A stretch of DNA of 64,000 bases from Dermatemys mawii (Eukaryota; Chordata; Testudines; Dermatemydidae), in contig ML677385.1 in the NCBI GenBank assembly GCA_007922305.1, positions 7,404,336 to 7,468,335 on the forward strand, in the 5' to 3' direction. The translations under genes and the position numbers were made by a program. The notes under the pieces were generated by a model. It searched no databases. It worked only from the letters and a program-made list of their open reading frames with translations, and was not told the origin of the DNA. How positions within the stretch are numbered: the first letter of the stretch is position 1; each line of letters opens with the position of its first letter. Below are positions 49,857-63,855 of this stretch, piece after piece.

Positions 49857-50935
49857 GACAAGCAGTACCAAGATCCTTGGTCCCATTGAGCCACCTGAAT
49901 AGCTCAAAAGCAATGGTAAGTCATTAACTGGCCAGCTGGCAATTCCCTCCCATAAAGAAATCCATGGGTGGTACTGAGCCAGCGATATCCCACCCTCATC
50001 GCCTCTGGCATGAGGAGCATTAGGGACATGATGAGGAAGTGAAGGCACAAGAGGAATGCTGATGTGCTCCAAAGATCCAGGACTGGTGAAACAATCCTTT
50101 CAGAGCCATTAATAGCTGACGGAAGTTGAAACAGCCTTGAGGGGCTGAACCAACTCTTAACAGCCCCAGAGGAGGTGTGGACACACTGGTAATATAAAGC
50201 CACCTTTGTGAGCATGTCCCCACCACCAGATTCTGAGCAGAGTGCAGCTCAGCCAAACCAGAAGCCCAGGTCATAGATTTCACACTACAATACACTAAGC
50301 CTGGCTTGAGTTTTGCCTTTGTAATGACGCTTGAAATCAAACCAAACTCTAGTTTAATTATCTAAGTACTGTCCAGCTTTAACTGTTACATTTAAAAGCA
50401 AACTAGGAAGGGGGGACTCCACAACGTGATCATTTTTCTCCTTTTGTTTTGCTCACCACTGAGTAAATAGAGTTCATTTTACTGGCTAAGTATTCAACAA
50501 AAAGAGACTGCGTATATCATAATGCAAACAAATTTAATATCTGCTTGCAAAATTAAACAAAAACTATCACCACCATAAAATGAAGGACGAAAAACTGTTT
50601 TTCATTTGCTATTGCAAAACAAAAGAACATCTGTGTGATGTGAAATCACCCAGAAAGAAAAAAGCTTAGGAAATGAGTCACCTCAATTTTATCATTTTGT
50701 GAACAGCACTTGACAAAGCAGCATTTATACAGAGCTCCAGCTTACCTTGTTATGTTTAAGCTATGTCCTGTTTCTTGTCACTTTTTGTGATGACATGTAA
50801 ATGCAATGAATTTCACTCTGAAAGGAGGTAGATTTAAAACACCACCATGATACACAGCTTATATGAACATTCTGTTCAACAGCCTGCAGTATATCTGAAA
50901 TACCAATGGTTAAAATTACTAATCAGATGTGGGGA
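49857..50935. other. Unassigned sequence
   Basis: Several overlapping open frames on the minus strand (49854-50340) have no recognisable domain; GC and frames suggest an old repeat. Confidence 0.35.
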
Positions 50936-51583
50936 TGTGACCATGACTCACTGAGGCGGCGCCTCCTGCTGGTTGTCTGGGAATTAGCTCTTTCCAGCTT
51001 TGGAATGCTCTGTGCAGGCCGGTGTCCCTCCTGGCTCCCAGGGGAACCCCCAACCCTCTATCCCCACCTTGCCTCAGTGGCTACTGCCAGTTACCATCTT
51101 GCCCCCAGATGGGGCAGACTGCAGTCTGTAATGGTCACTCATCATATGCAAGGGGGGTTGGACCAGCTGCCTATCTCTGGGCTGCACCTTTGCAACCCAA
51201 GTACCTATTTAGGCCTGGGGAGTTGCCAGGCTGGTGCTCCCCAGCTCCTCTTTCCCAGTTCCCCAGCACTGCTCCAGTAGTACCTTTTTGGTCTTTAACA
51301 AGGCCTGCAGCCTGGGGGTTCACCAGGCTGGAGCTTCCCAGCTCCTCTTGCCTTCCCCTCAGCCTTGCTCTACTTTAGGTACCTTGATCTCAGGCAGCTA
51401 GGCCCTCTTTCTCTGCAGCTAGAGAGAGACTCCTCAGCTCCTGGCCCCCAGCCCTCTTATAGGGCCAGCTGTGGCCTGATTGGAGTGTGGTCTCACCTGT
51501 GGCTGCTTCCCCAATCAGCCTTAGCCCTCTCCAGGGCTGCTTTTACATCTTTTCTCCAGGAATGGAGCAATTGCCCTACTACA
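50936..51583 (-). mobile_element. Solo LTR, family A, opposite orientation
   Basis: On minus it starts TGTAGTAGGGCAATTGC and ends CATGGTCACA. Flanks are GGGGA (50931-50935) and GGGGG (51584-51588), 4 of 5 equal. Aligned with 674-1370 it shares CCTATAAGAGGGCTG-type promoter text, GGAGCTCCAGCCTGG-like, CAGACTGCAGTCTGCC and CCAGCAGGAGG...GCC. It is shorter and diverged. Confidence 0.75.
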
Positions 51584-51879
51584 GGGGGTTATAATTATAA
51601 ATAGCATATGGAGTTTGCTGATATTGGATAGTTTACTTCAAAGTACACATAAGGGCTCCTCCCCAGATTAAACCCGAGTTTTAGTTATGCCTTTGGCAGT
51701 TAGAATTTACTATTTGATAACAACTTCTCTTGGGTTGGAAAATAAGCAACAAATACAATAATATGGAACTTTCTGACAGATTCCCTTCTAAATTTTGTTG
51801 AGTTTTCCCCACTACATTATAATACTCCACATGTAGAAAAAGAGTGAGGGTGTACAGTATATTTTAGTCTGAGGTGATT
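51584..51879. other. Unassigned sequence
   Basis: Nothing recognised. Confidence 0.4.
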
Positions 51880-52140
51880 GGTCCAATAGATAGGGCACTG
51901 TGCTGGGATGCTGGAGATCACCACCAATTCCTGCCACTGAACTGCTGAGTGGCCATTAGAAAGTCACCTGACTTTCTGTAACTCTGTTTCCCCTCTCACT
52001 TTATCTGTCTTGTCTATTTAGATTGCAGGCTGTTCTAGGCAGGGATTATCAATTACTATGTGTATTTGTACAGTGTCTAACACAATGAGATCCCAATCTA
52101 CTTGGAGCCTCTAGGCTTTATTGTAATACTAATAATTGGA
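51880..52140 (+). mobile_element. MIR-like SINE, fullest copy
   Basis: GATAGGGCACTGTGCTGGGA and ACTGCTGAGTGGCC belong to the MIR-class core; GATTGCAGGCTGTTCTAGGC, GTGTATTTGTACAGTGTCTA and ACACAATGAGATCCC form the tail shared with 19345 and 29829. The Pol III head is degraded. Confidence 0.65.
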
Positions 52141-52329
52141 AGATATTTGACATGATGTATAGCTTGTATGGTAAAACAAGAGAGGAGAATTACATTCTTT
52201 ATTTAACAAGGTGTTGCTATCTGCTCTGTTGTGAAAGACGTCTGTTTCATTCAGTCAGCCAATCGCTTACTGCAGAAGCCAAAATAAAGAGATTTATTTG
52301 ACCACAACAGAATAGTTCTAAGAGTAGAG

Positions 52330-52945
52330 TCATTCAAAAAAATTCTGACAGACGTTTTCTACTGATTAGGTTAAATTAAACTTTTAGTGGGAATATACTG
52401 AGTTAGTCAACATTTTCAATGGGAAATTATCAAGACAGTTCATTTCAGCTTTATCATTTTGACGTTTATGTCATAATATAAAAAGTCAAAATGTTTCAAC
52501 TAATAAGATCAAAACTTCTTGTTTTAACTGTATCAAAATATTTCACAAAAAATTCCAAGATTTTGTTCCAATTCAGGCTGAAATTTTTCATGTGAAAACT
52601 TCAATTTTGCAAAAAAATAAAAAAATATTGATTTTCTATTGGGAAAACTGAAATGATGGCTACATTCCCTATCCCCCACCCCCACCCCCACACACCTGGA
52701 AGACTCTTGTCAATTTCACTTTCTGCCTCCAGGGAGAAAGTGAAATTGACAAGAACTTTCCAGGTGGGCAGACAGCCAAAAAATTCCATTTCAGTTCTCT
52801 TCAATGAAATTTTTCCAAATTTGTCCCACAAATAATGTGATTGTTTTCATTTTTTAAAAAGTATCTCAGTCAGAACAACACTTTACCCCAAAAACCCTGA
52901 AATTTTCCCTGTGATGGAAATTCCATTTTTTAGCTAGCTCTAATC
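52330..52945. repeat. Palindromic element with a perfect 19-bp hairpin
   Basis: 52706-52724 and 52735-52753 are exact inverses around a 10-nt loop, extended outward by CACCTGGAA (52693) and TTCCAGGTG (52758). Wider A/T-rich arms and the end AGCTAGCTCTAAT relate it to 21765-22205. Confidence 0.7.
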
Positions 52946-55116
52946 CTCCCTTGCAAAACCAGAAGCTTGTAGTTACAGATATTTAAGAACTTAAAGAAAG
53001 ATTCCCATAAATAGGTTTCTGCAGAAGACACAGTACTATGTTTTCAGCTAGGATGTAAATGGTGGGACTTTTCTCCATGTATGCTGATATTTCTCAAGTC
53101 AGAATTAATGTCAGAGAACCAAAAATAAAAAATGATTCATCAATCCCATTACAAAATCTCAGCACACTGTATAGAAAAACTAAAGAGGTTATTTTTATAT
53201 TCAGGTAGATGAGTAGAAGAAATGCTACAAAGAATATAAGATACAGTAGTTTTAATAGTCATTTTGAATTTGATCATAATGCCAGTTTATGATAATTTTC
53301 AAAACTTATAAGGGTCAAAGACAGGACAGGGCCTGGGGAAAAACGCTGGAATGGAGTCTTTTTATCTCCAAATACACATTAAGAACAAGTTAACTGACAG
53401 ATTTAAGAGGGACTTCAACATCTTAGAGAGGTCAGGTAGACAATATTTAACCCTGCAATCATAAGTAATTTTTTGGTTGTTACTTGTTTAACCCATTGAA
53501 TTGTCATGTTATAACCGACAGACATCACTCGTGGCACATTTCTTTAGTGAAAGTTGTTGTAAAATTGAGTATTGTAAAATTGTAGCCAAGGCTACAGATT
53601 ACCAACTAGAAAACAAAAAAAAAAAAAAAAAGATTTATTCTCACTACAGGAGAAGAGACAAATTAGCCAATCAAATGAATTTAATGAAAGTACAGTTCCG
53701 CATTTATCCATCGTAGAATTCAAAGTTATGTTCAGTTAGAATTGCAATTATTCAATTAATTTGGAATTTCTACTACCCTTCGACTGCAGTAGTAATATAG
53801 GCACTGTTAATAACTAGGGAGGCAGCGGGGTTTCCATATGGCATTAAAAAATAGCAACTAAAATTATTCTGATTGAATCTCTTTTATACTAAGGCAATGG
53901 AACTATGACAATTAATTATTACAAGAGACAATTGTGCAATATGATATTTTGGAAGTTGCATGTGATCATGTAAATAGAACTATTATAACACAGGGGTGCA
54001 AGTTTCTACAGTTAAGTCTATGCCTGCAAACTTAACTGTAGTATTCCCTTACTTGACAAACTAACAATACAACCGTAACATTTCCTTAATGGACCTATTG
54101 GTATACCGTTATGTAATATGTTGGCTCCTAGAAAGTGGCAGGACTCAGGTTTTAATGGGCTTTAACATTGTACACACGTGATATTTTAAGAGTCTTATCA
54201 ATTCTCCACAAAAGATTTACTACATAGGCACACGTCAGTTTTGTGTATCATCAATAGCAATAAAATACGTAAGATAAGAGACTATTAGGAAGTTCATTAT
54301 CCTGTTGCTTCTCTCATAAAAAGAAACAGATTTTATCTTGCTGAAGTCCTAAGCAATAAGGATGTGGTCCAAAGCCACTGAAGTCAAGGAAAGACTCATT
54401 GGGTGCAAGGGGCTGTAGATTGGGCCCTAACAACAATAAATCATAATAAATAAAGGTCAGATCATTTGCTTTAGCAGAACACTTGCTACAACATAATTAA
54501 GGCTATGATTAAGTCACAGATTTTCACTGAATGCAGCTTGTAAATTACTCCTTCAAGGGGTGTCTGAAAGGTTGATGCTGACACATGGTGGATCCCTACA
54601 TAGATTTGTGCCCTGAATGATGGGTTGCAAGGCCAGGATATAACAAGATCAGTGTACACTGAACAGTCAGATTTAAGTTTAGGGACTATAGAGGTGAGTA
54701 CCTGATAAGAGATACTACTAGTCCATTTCAGAAGTGGAACAGTCAATACAGCCAAGTAAAATGCTGTCCTGTAACATTTTCAAACTTCAAGGCAAAAGAG
54801 TGGGAGAGAATCAAAACTGTCTGGACATATTTAGTCTAAATCTCAGAATATCACAGCATCTGTCCATAATCACGTGACAAATGTACAGCTCCAGTCATCA
54901 CTTGACTTGAGTAAAGTGTTTAAAACCCAGACACAAATTGTGAAACTAGAAAAAATTCCAAAAAAACAAAACAAAAAACAACCAACATTTTGTAGGTAAG
55001 CAGTTGGTTGGACACAATCTTAAAGTGCTACTAAATTAGCACTCCTGATTGCTACCACATGGAATTTAGAATGCCTCTATTTCCATCACCGAATGACAGC
55101 AGTAAGCATTCAGTAT
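52946..55116. other. Unassigned sequence
   Basis: AT-rich, with an A-run at about 53613-53630. No gene recognised. Confidence 0.4.
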
Positions 55117-55170
55117 CAGAGGGGTAGCCATGTTAGTCTGGATCTGCAACAGTGACAGAGTCCTGAGGAG
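55117..55170 (+). mobile_element. SINE head fragment (tRNA-like)
   Basis: CAGAGGGGTAGCCATGTTAG and TCTGGATCTGCAACAGTG are the Pol III promoter head of the same abundant turtle-type SINE whose body is at 35609. Truncated after CAGAGTCCTGAGGAG. Confidence 0.6.
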
Positions 55171-57074
55171 TGCAATACCAAAACCTTGAGTCTCAACACT
55201 GCCAAATTCTGAGGTTTGGAAGAGAAGAAAGTAAGAGACCAGGAGTCGAAATCTGGATTTTGGAGTTCAGGCTTCAGCTCAGAGTTAAGCCAAATTCATG
55301 TGTGAACATATACTGCATGTTACAAATTCAGAATAGGTTTCAAATATTAGGAGATCCCTTTTAATATTTACGGAAAGCCCATTTTCCATGACACACACAC
55401 ACTTCCATTAAAAGGTTTTAATGTTAGACTGAAGTGAAAAATAGGATTCCCCAATTATTTTCTCTGCAGTTTGAACGAACCTTGTAAGACCACTACCCTG
55501 GCAGCACTCAGTCTGGCAACACTAACACAGACGAGCAATAATGACACCCCAATAGAAGCACTGAAGGACATGATCACAAGAAAAGAGGTGTGCTGGGGAC
55601 ACAAAGCACCAGTGACAGCCTCATGATGAAATGGAGCGCCCCTGTGGATGCTAGACCTATCCTCAGACTCCTATGCATATGAACACATTTTCTTCCTGCA
55701 GTGTTAACAGGCAGTTCTGCTATATGGGAGTTCCCAGACATGAGTCAGTCGCTTTCTAATTCTTTTATCTGAACATACATTTGCCTGCAAAATTAGCATA
55801 TATGTATGCAGAACTGGACAAAAAATGGCTTTAGGAAACTTGTGAAGTACAAAATTACAGAATACATAGGACTGAGTACTTTTTCTAAAGTAGGTTAATT
55901 TGTTCCCTTGTAAAGTTAATAAAAGTAGAACCACCTCAAGAGGACGAGTTTGATATGACAGCAGTCAAACTCTTCCTCTTGAGACCCTCATCCTCATCCA
56001 GTTTTCCAGACACAGGGATTAGGTCCTATTCAGAACTATTTTAAGTAGTATCATGAAAGTCACAAGAACCAGAAATAAACCTGCTAGCACGTATGCCAAA
56101 GGTATGGAAAATAACTAACTTTCCATTATTTATTTTTCATATAGATAAGACGCCTTATTTCTATGAATGTGCATTGACTTATGGTATCAGAGATTTTAAC
56201 AAGGGCTGTTCAACTTACCCTGAACTTCAATCTTTACAGAAACTGGAGCAGGTGACCAGTTCCTTTGAAAGCACCCCTCACCCAGAACATCAATGCATTT
56301 AATGGGAACTTCCTGTTAGGTTTTTCCTCCCCTGGATGAGGGAGGCATTTAATTGACATTAAATCAGCCGACACATTCAGCTTCAAACCCTATTATTCTG
56401 GAGGAAAACTCCCTTTGGCAGAAGAACACGCTGTTACTCAGAGCTTGTTAGAAAACTCATGCTTGTTAGAAAACTAACAGTTTAAAATAATATTTGCCTC
56501 TAGTTTTGCTTTCTAGCTTCTGTTAAGTCAGAAATGATTGATGATGTATTTGTGGACACACTCTAGTGCTTCAGCCTAAGAAGAAATACGGCAATACTTT
56601 CCTATCAAACATGATGCTCCAAAGCCTGCCTATGAATACAGTAAAAATACACAGGCTACTTAACAAGACCTATCATATAGTTATTAGGGCAGATGTGCTC
56701 ATAGTAGATTAACAATAAAGACTCCCCCAATCTTATCAGTTCCCTGAACTCTTGAAGTAACGATGGAAAGAACTAGCTGGTAAATGCAATCTACTTATCA
56801 TAGGTTATTCTGCGCAGTCAGAAAAGTAGATTCTTCACCAGTTGCCAGTTTCCTGGAGAAGAGGAGAGGAGAGGAGAGGAGAGTACTCTTATGCTTAATA
56901 AGGGGATTCTGAACATATATCTCCACCTGAGGAAGCTCAGGTTAATAATACTGGCTCTGTATAAAGCAGCCACAGATCCAGTTCTTGACATAGAACCAAA
57001 ATATACAGACCAATGAAAAAAGTGAAAGTTATATATGGCTGACTCATTCTGTGGGGTCCTAATGTCTCCAACAT
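55171..57074. other. Unassigned sequence with a GAGGA microsatellite
   Basis: (AGAGG)n-type microsatellite at about 56856-56883; (AC)n at 55389-55400. No gene recognised. Confidence 0.45.
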
Positions 57075-57155
57075 AATCATAGAATGTCAGGGGACCTCAG
57101 GTGGTCATCTAGTCCAACACCTTGCTCAAAGCAGGATCAATCCCCAACAAGCTTG
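57075..57155 (-). mobile_element. CR1 3' fragment (antisense)
   Basis: ATCATAGAATGTCAGGGGA, GGTCATCTAGTCCAACACC and CAATCCCCAACAAGC are CR1 3' end text, truncated. Confidence 0.75.
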
Positions 57156-60100
57156 TGAGCTGTCCTGTAAAAGCACATACAGACTTGGCATCTCCTTGCA
57201 TACACTGTATAAACAAGAAAGGAACAATGAGAAATTTGGAAAGCAGCTGTTAAGGAGTATCTGGGACATTGCAGGGATTACAATGGTGCCTGGCATCTTT
57301 GATCCGAGACCTCTGCTCACAGAGTATCCTTCAGTGACACAATGGTTTTCTGTCCAAAGGAGAGACTGCTACCCTCTTCATGTTTGTGGCCAGTGACAAG
57401 CTACCACTGACCTGCCTCCTTACAACACAACATTGACAACATTCACCTTAAAGGCATCAGCCAGTGTTCTTTCAACCCACAATAGCCCAGACAAAGCCAA
57501 TTTGTTGTATTTTAAAGACATAACAGAAAAAAAATAATCTCTTTCTGCCTCGCAGAGCACCTAGAGAAAGATCCTGCAAGAGAAGGCACAGAATTTTATC
57601 TGCCTCCTAAACTGAGTCTTCTCCCTCTCTTCTCCTGAGTTCAATCTCCTAAAGACCTTTCTGATCTTCACATGAACTCAAAATTTAATTTCCTTTTCCC
57701 ACCACCATTGTACATTTTAGCTTAATCAAAATGTATCATCTGGGGATGCTTATGTCCTTTCAGTTACATATATATTTAATAAGTCACGCCCAGTTTATAA
57801 TGTTTTCTCTCTCCAGAGCTATAATTCTCAGGTGCCAGAGATAGCCTTCAGCAGGCCTTTCATAGTCTCCTGTATGGAAGGCTACAAAAGAAGCTCTCAA
57901 CAGTGGACCCTCATTCAGGCAAGGAGAATCAAAAAGAGGTTACCAGGATCCAAACTGATGAGAAGGTCAAGTTAGTCAGTGCCTAGACATCCAGGTCCAG
58001 AAGAGTGTGGAGAAGAAGTGCCAGCAGTGCCAACTGGAAGTCTCTGAGGGCCTTAGGTCAGAGAGTACAGAGAAGGAGAGAGGACTGGTGCTTCCTCTCT
58101 CTCTTTTGCTTATGTCCCTCTGTGATGAGTCATCTCTGAGCCTCAGCTGGTAGTGTCTGAGCCTGATGAGTCATCCTTCAAGCCTCGGCTGATGAGTCAT
58201 CTGAGGTAATTACCTGAGTAACAAAACAGGCCAGTGCCAACCAACCAACCAGGACCCAACTGATCCACAAGCAGGGACCTAAGCAGGTGACCCCAAGGCA
58301 ACTATATAGGCTCCTAATGGAAGCAACCACTCCAGGCTGCTCAGTCACTACCTGTTGGGAGAATTCCCAGTTGCCTGGTAATTCTGACAGACTGCTCCAG
58401 CCTGTGCCCATACCTGCGCCCACTCCAACCTGCACCTGTTATTGCTTCTACTCCAACTCCAGCCTCAGCTGACTAACAGGCTATCCTGAGTCACACTCTT
58501 GTGAGGAGATGTGCTTCCTCTTCTCTTTCCTTTCACCCTGAGAGGCATTTGCAATGAAGTGTGGTGCCAAGACAGATGCATCAGAAGACAGAGCGAAAGG
58601 TGGGGCTGAAGCTAGCTTCCAAAGCAGAGTAGGTACCGAGTTAGGCTCTTCTTGCATCAGTGCCCAAGGCTACTGAGGCTTTCATAGGTAATGCCAGTTT
58701 GGTGCCACTTCTGATTTAGCCAGTGATGGTGGTGACGGGCAGTGCTGGGTGAAAGATTTGTTCCCAGTATAAGACTGAGGAGATTCTGGTCTGGAGCCTC
58801 ATGACAGAAGTCAGTGCAGAGACCAGAACAACAAAGTACATCTTGGGTCCTGTGTCAAAAGAAGTTGGGATGGAGGCTGATCTTTGTACCCTCAACAGGC
58901 CCAGAAGGGTTGCAAGCTGTAGGCCCTGAGAAGCCAGATAAGCCTGAAGCCCCAAATGTCTATTCTGAAGTGAGTGTGTGGCAACCTGTACATTGGGTTA
59001 CCAAGTGAGCCTCCCTCAGATATAGATGGCACTGCAATTGTATCTTGTATGATCAAGAGAGTGCACCTCCTGCCTGCTGAAGCCCTTACGGGGCTTAGGG
59101 CCCAACACTGATCTCGTGAGGGACCAAAGACTCTCAGGATAAAGGCCAGCTACATATACTAAACTATTCTATACGACGCTTCACAAACTAACCACAAGAA
59201 ATAAAATCACAACAATAATAATAATCATCTAGACTAAAAGCAAGTCTAGTTTCAAAGACACAAAAGAGGAGTGCGATTCACTCTCTGCAGCAGCCATGAA
59301 GGAACTGAGGCAGTGATGGGGGTCACTCTTTTATACAGAATAAAGCAATGATATCACCCTCACACAAAAATCTCTGCAGCCTGACCATTTTACACCTTTT
59401 GTATTTCAAACACTACATTGTTCAGTTTCAGATCCCGATTGATACCATATGGTTCACTTCTCTCAGTTTTTCCGGCCAGCTCAGCTAATCAAAGAGGCAT
59501 TAAAAGAACTAAAATATCTGGAAAGTGGATTTCCATTGTTTCTACCCACGTTAGTTACTCTCCAAATACTGGGAAGAGCAGGAGGAGGCTAAAGTCATCC
59601 AGTCAGGGTATAAGTATGTAGATGAAGTAGCAAAGGACACTACCCAGGAAAAAGACATTGTAGAGCATACAGTGATATACTATATAGCTGGACTCTTTCC
59701 AAATGCCTTTTTGCATCCTCCTGTCAAGTGCTGCCAGACACTCTGGTATTTTGCCTTATATCAGAATGTTCCACTCCATCCTTTTCATTGTGATGGCCAA
59801 AGTCCGTTTATAACACCAGATGAAACATAATACCAACATTCACTAACAGAGACAAACTGTGGCATTTAGCCACAGGTCAGCACTTGGCACGGGGGGATGA
59901 AGTGCTGCAGTAAGAGCTCTAGGGGGACAATCCCTCCCCAGATGCCCCAGCGTGCACAGGGCAGGCTGCATAGCTGCTCATCCCAGATCATGCCATTGGG
60001 CTGTGGGGGGACGGATCGTGGCAGTATGGCCCACCTGAACAATGCACGCTTGCAGGTACACTTTGGTAGCAGTTAAGAGTGACCCTTGAGAGAACAGCAT

Positions 60101-62504
60101 AGAACAGTGAAGTGGCTCCTTGCCTCCTCCTCCACCTGTGAACCTATCTCAGTTCCAATTATAATCTGGCCCTTAAATCAGCAACACACTTTTATAATTG
60201 TATCTGTAATTATCAAAGCATGTGTATCAGTTTATTCAGGCACACAAAGTTGCACTTTTTCATTGATCAAAAACTGCATGGAAATTGGACACATACCCAT
60301 TAATTTAAAACATCAACATTCCAAGGATAGCATTTCTTTACAGAGGAAGTAATTGTCCGTATCATTCAGTGACTAGCCAAAGGGTCAGGTACCCTGAGAG
60401 ACTACATGCTAGCAGTGAGAAACAGTTTTAGCTTAAGGTCAAGGAAATCTGTGCTATTTCTTCAAACAGTATATAAAATACCACCATCAATACACTCAAG
60501 CTGAGCCTGCTTTGTTTTGTTCCCTTCCCCCGCCCTGCCCCGCGCCCCCCGCCCCCCACACCACCCCTTGCATTCATTAGCTTCTCGGTCTGTTTTTGCA
60601 AAAGGTTAATTTTCATTAACTTGGGATAAGATTTCCAGAAGAATTCCTACAATCCCTTTCCCCAGGGCATACAGGCTTATCACCCAACAAGATCCAGAAT
60701 GTGCACCTCCCAATCCCATGCTAAATATAACTGGGAGGGAAGGGAATTGGCAGTGATTTTTTCACCCACCACTCTGGTCCTAGGGAACGTGGGTCTTCCC
60801 TCTCTGGTATTCAGGGGTTGCTGAAAGTCTGCTCTCCTCAGCAGGTACTTCAAAGGGTTCCTCCAGGTAGGCTACTGCCCGTGGAAATTATGGTCCTCCC
60901 AGCAACCAAGAAGGCAGGGAATGAAAATAAGTCTGTATGGGAGTTTGATGGATTCTGGGGGTGTTTGGAGGAGGAGGGAAGGGTACAAGGTTTGTTGTTT
61001 TTTTGAGGGTGGAGCCCGGCATTTTCAATGGATCCAGAACCTATTAAGATCTTAATTCATTACTGCTATTTCTGTCTTTCTCCACCAATGGTAAGAGCAT
61101 TCATTTCTAGACCTGACCGGTTGTGAGATATCAGTACTTAAAATGCCAAGCCCTTGAATGGCAGAAAATCTTAGCAAATATATTAGCACTATTTTTTCTG
61201 TTCTTCTGGGGCCTAGACTCCTGATACTTAAAAAAAAAATAAAAAAAAATAAAAAAATCAATCAATCTTGCCATGTAGGTGGAAGAATATAAAAATAAAA
61301 CCAACCCTTTTTTAAAAACACAGTTTCTAAACTAACTGTTTTAGAAAAATGTAGAATAAGCAAAATAGAAATGCTGTGGTATCCAGAATATATCAATACT
61401 AGTTTGGGATGACCATAGTAACTCTAGCTCCGCCACTTATGAATGATACAGCCATCCCATACTCAAGACAATAAAACTTATACAGCACCAAACAAACATC
61501 AACAGGTGTGTACAATAGTATGTATCTTCCATTTCTAAAAAACAATAAAAGAATGTTGTCAACATTGCGGAAGTTGGACAATTCTAAAATTGAAGTAGCC
61601 AGTAACACCTTAATTTGGCCCCCTTGTGTGTTTGCATTACGACAATCTTTAATTGCATGATCACATACTAATCATTCCAAAACTCCTGCCTCATTCAGTG
61701 CACAGGATGCATCGTGCCCAAGCAATGAGGCAGCTGTTCAAATTTCTTTTTGGTCTCTTCATTCAGCCTGGGGTCCATATCTTATTTATGGTACACCCTG
61801 CAAACCCTGAATACACAATTATTAGATGCCTCGTGGGCTTTTCTATCACACTGTAAAGTGCAGTATCCCAGTACTTTGCAAACTGTGATCTTCATCATAC
61901 CCCTACAAGGTAGAGAAGTATTATTAGAGTCCAGTGTTTTTTTGCAAATGAGAAATAAGACAAACTAAAACACAAATCAATATATAAAACTAAATAAAAC
62001 AAAAACCTCTTCTCGTAGCCATGGCTCCTGTCCGATGGGATTGAGCCTGGCTTCCTGTTCCAGCCATTGTGACCTGGTGCATGGGATCAAAGCACTACTC
62101 ACTCAAATCATGACACGGGGCAGCCAGGTCAAACCTGAGTGGCACTGTGATCCTGAGTGCTAGGTCGTATCACCCAGAGCAGGGAGGCAGGCTCAACCCT
62201 GTGGGACAGGAGCCACTGTTGCAAGGTGAGTGGGGGATAGGCCCACATGCACATGCATCCCCAGGGCCTCCCGCTCCCTCAGGGGCAGAACCTGACCCCA
62301 CTTCACAACATAACCCAGGTGAATTAAGTCAATACAAAACAACACAGAATTCCCCAAAAATAAAAAATTTCACGAGGTTCTAAGTATTATTATCCTGAGT
62401 TCACACACGGGGATGTGGCTCTCTCAAAAGTAAGGCCATAATTAGCAAAAGTTTCCAGTAATTTGGTATACCTCATGGCTTGGGTACTCGAAACACCTAG
62501 CGCC
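57156..62504. other. Unassigned sequence
   Basis: No gene, exon or repeat family recognised apart from the TGAGTCA cluster near 58126, a GC-rich run near 60527-60560 and A-runs near 61229-61255. Confidence 0.4.
58126..58199. promoter_or_regulatory. Three AP-1 consensus sites
   Basis: TGAGTCA occurs at 58126-58132, 58167-58173 and 58193-58199, each in the context GATGAGTCATC, as part of a short degenerate tandem repeat. Regulatory function is not shown by the sequence alone. Confidence 0.45.
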
Positions 62505-62590
62505 TGATTTTTCAGAGGTGCTAAGCATCTACAGCTCCCACTGAGTTTAGAATTGTGAGCACTTGGCACCTCTGAAAATTGGATCCCTGG
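62505..62590. repeat. Palindromic repeat
   Basis: TTTTTCAGAGGTGCTAAGCA (about 62508) and its inverse AGCACTTGGCACCTCTGAAAA (about 62558) form a hairpin of about 75 bp; it is a widespread reptile and bird repeat by my recollection. Confidence 0.6.
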
Positions 62591-63579
62591 GCTATAAAAT
62601 TCTTTAGGGTTAGGTGTGTAACATAAAATGTATAGCGGGAGTCCTAAAAAAACCCACAAGTTTTTGTTGCAGGAGAAGCAGATTTAAAAGATATTTATAC
62701 ACTACTCTGAAAGTGAAGCAATGAATGACCAAATTCATCTTTAGTAATTATTTGGCATAAAGCGTTCAGGACCCCAGGCAAACCCAAGATAAAAAGAAGT
62801 TGGATGCAGCATAAGAATACATATACATTTAATTCCAACAATGCACCTCAGACCAATCAGAAGTCTGACACCATTTCCTCAAATGGTTGTTTAAAAGGCA
62901 GTATAATAATACAGTTAATACAGCTACTTATTTCCATTGCTCAACTGGCTTTTATTTGCTGTAACTTGCTATCCAGTTGTTGCATTACTTTTCTCTGAAA
63001 GACATAAAAAAGGGATAGCTAAAAGTATTCTTTTAAATTATGGGGAAAATATAAAACTTGTATACAGAAATATAGAGCTATTTTATAGAAAAATTTAGGA
63101 CTGCTTATACACAAAATGTGCAACGCTGAGTATTATAAACTATGTCAGGTAATTTACAAACATATGTTACCATTTCTAACTGCTGGATATATGAGTGGCT
63201 CATTAGTTGCATGCATAAAAATAAGTCATTGTCATAAGTTTAAACTGTGACTACTATACTGGGAATGAATTTCAACTAAAATGAAATTCCTTACAAATGC
63301 AATTATAGATTTGGTCTCCATGTACTGAGCAAAGATATATTGCATTTTATTCTGGGAAATGTTATTATGGTTAACTAGCTAGAATGTTAGGTTAAATACA
63401 TTCCTAAACAATTAAAGAATTTGATGTACTGATTATGATTTCAAAATAGAAAAAAATCAGTCCTTTAATCAATTGGTTGGATGCACATTTTGGTGTTTTG
63501 CCTTTTCACTAAATCATTAATGTTGGTCTTCAGTAACTCTTGGAACATTGATGACCTTCCAAAAGAAAAGGTATAACAT
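62591..63579. other. Unassigned sequence
   Basis: AT-rich; no gene or repeat recognised. Confidence 0.4.
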
Positions 63580-63855
63580 GATCCAATAGCTGGAAGTTGA
63601 AACTAGACAAATGCAGGCTGGAAATAAGACAAACTGTTAACAGTGAGAGTAACTAATCATCGGAACAACTTGTTGTGGTGAATTTTCCATCACTGGCAAT
63701 TTTTAAATCAAGTGTGTATTTATTTTTTTATTTCAAAGATATGCTCTTGGTCAAAAGCAATTATTCTGGGCAAGTTCTACAGTCTGGATCGTACCGGAGG
63801 TCAGACTAAATAATCATAATATTCCCTGTTGGCCTTAGAATGAATGAATCTAGGG
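63580..63855 (+). mobile_element. CR1 3' end (sense)
   Basis: AGCTGGAAGTTGAAACTAGA, AACAGTGAGAGTAACTAA, GGTCAGACTAAATAATC and CTTAGAATGAATGAATC are the CR1 3' end in sense orientation, with the terminal short repeat decayed. Confidence 0.8.

Noticed and set aside
50906..51604. Plus-strand frames of 79-124 codons
   Set aside because: They lie within the antisense solo LTR and have no domain.
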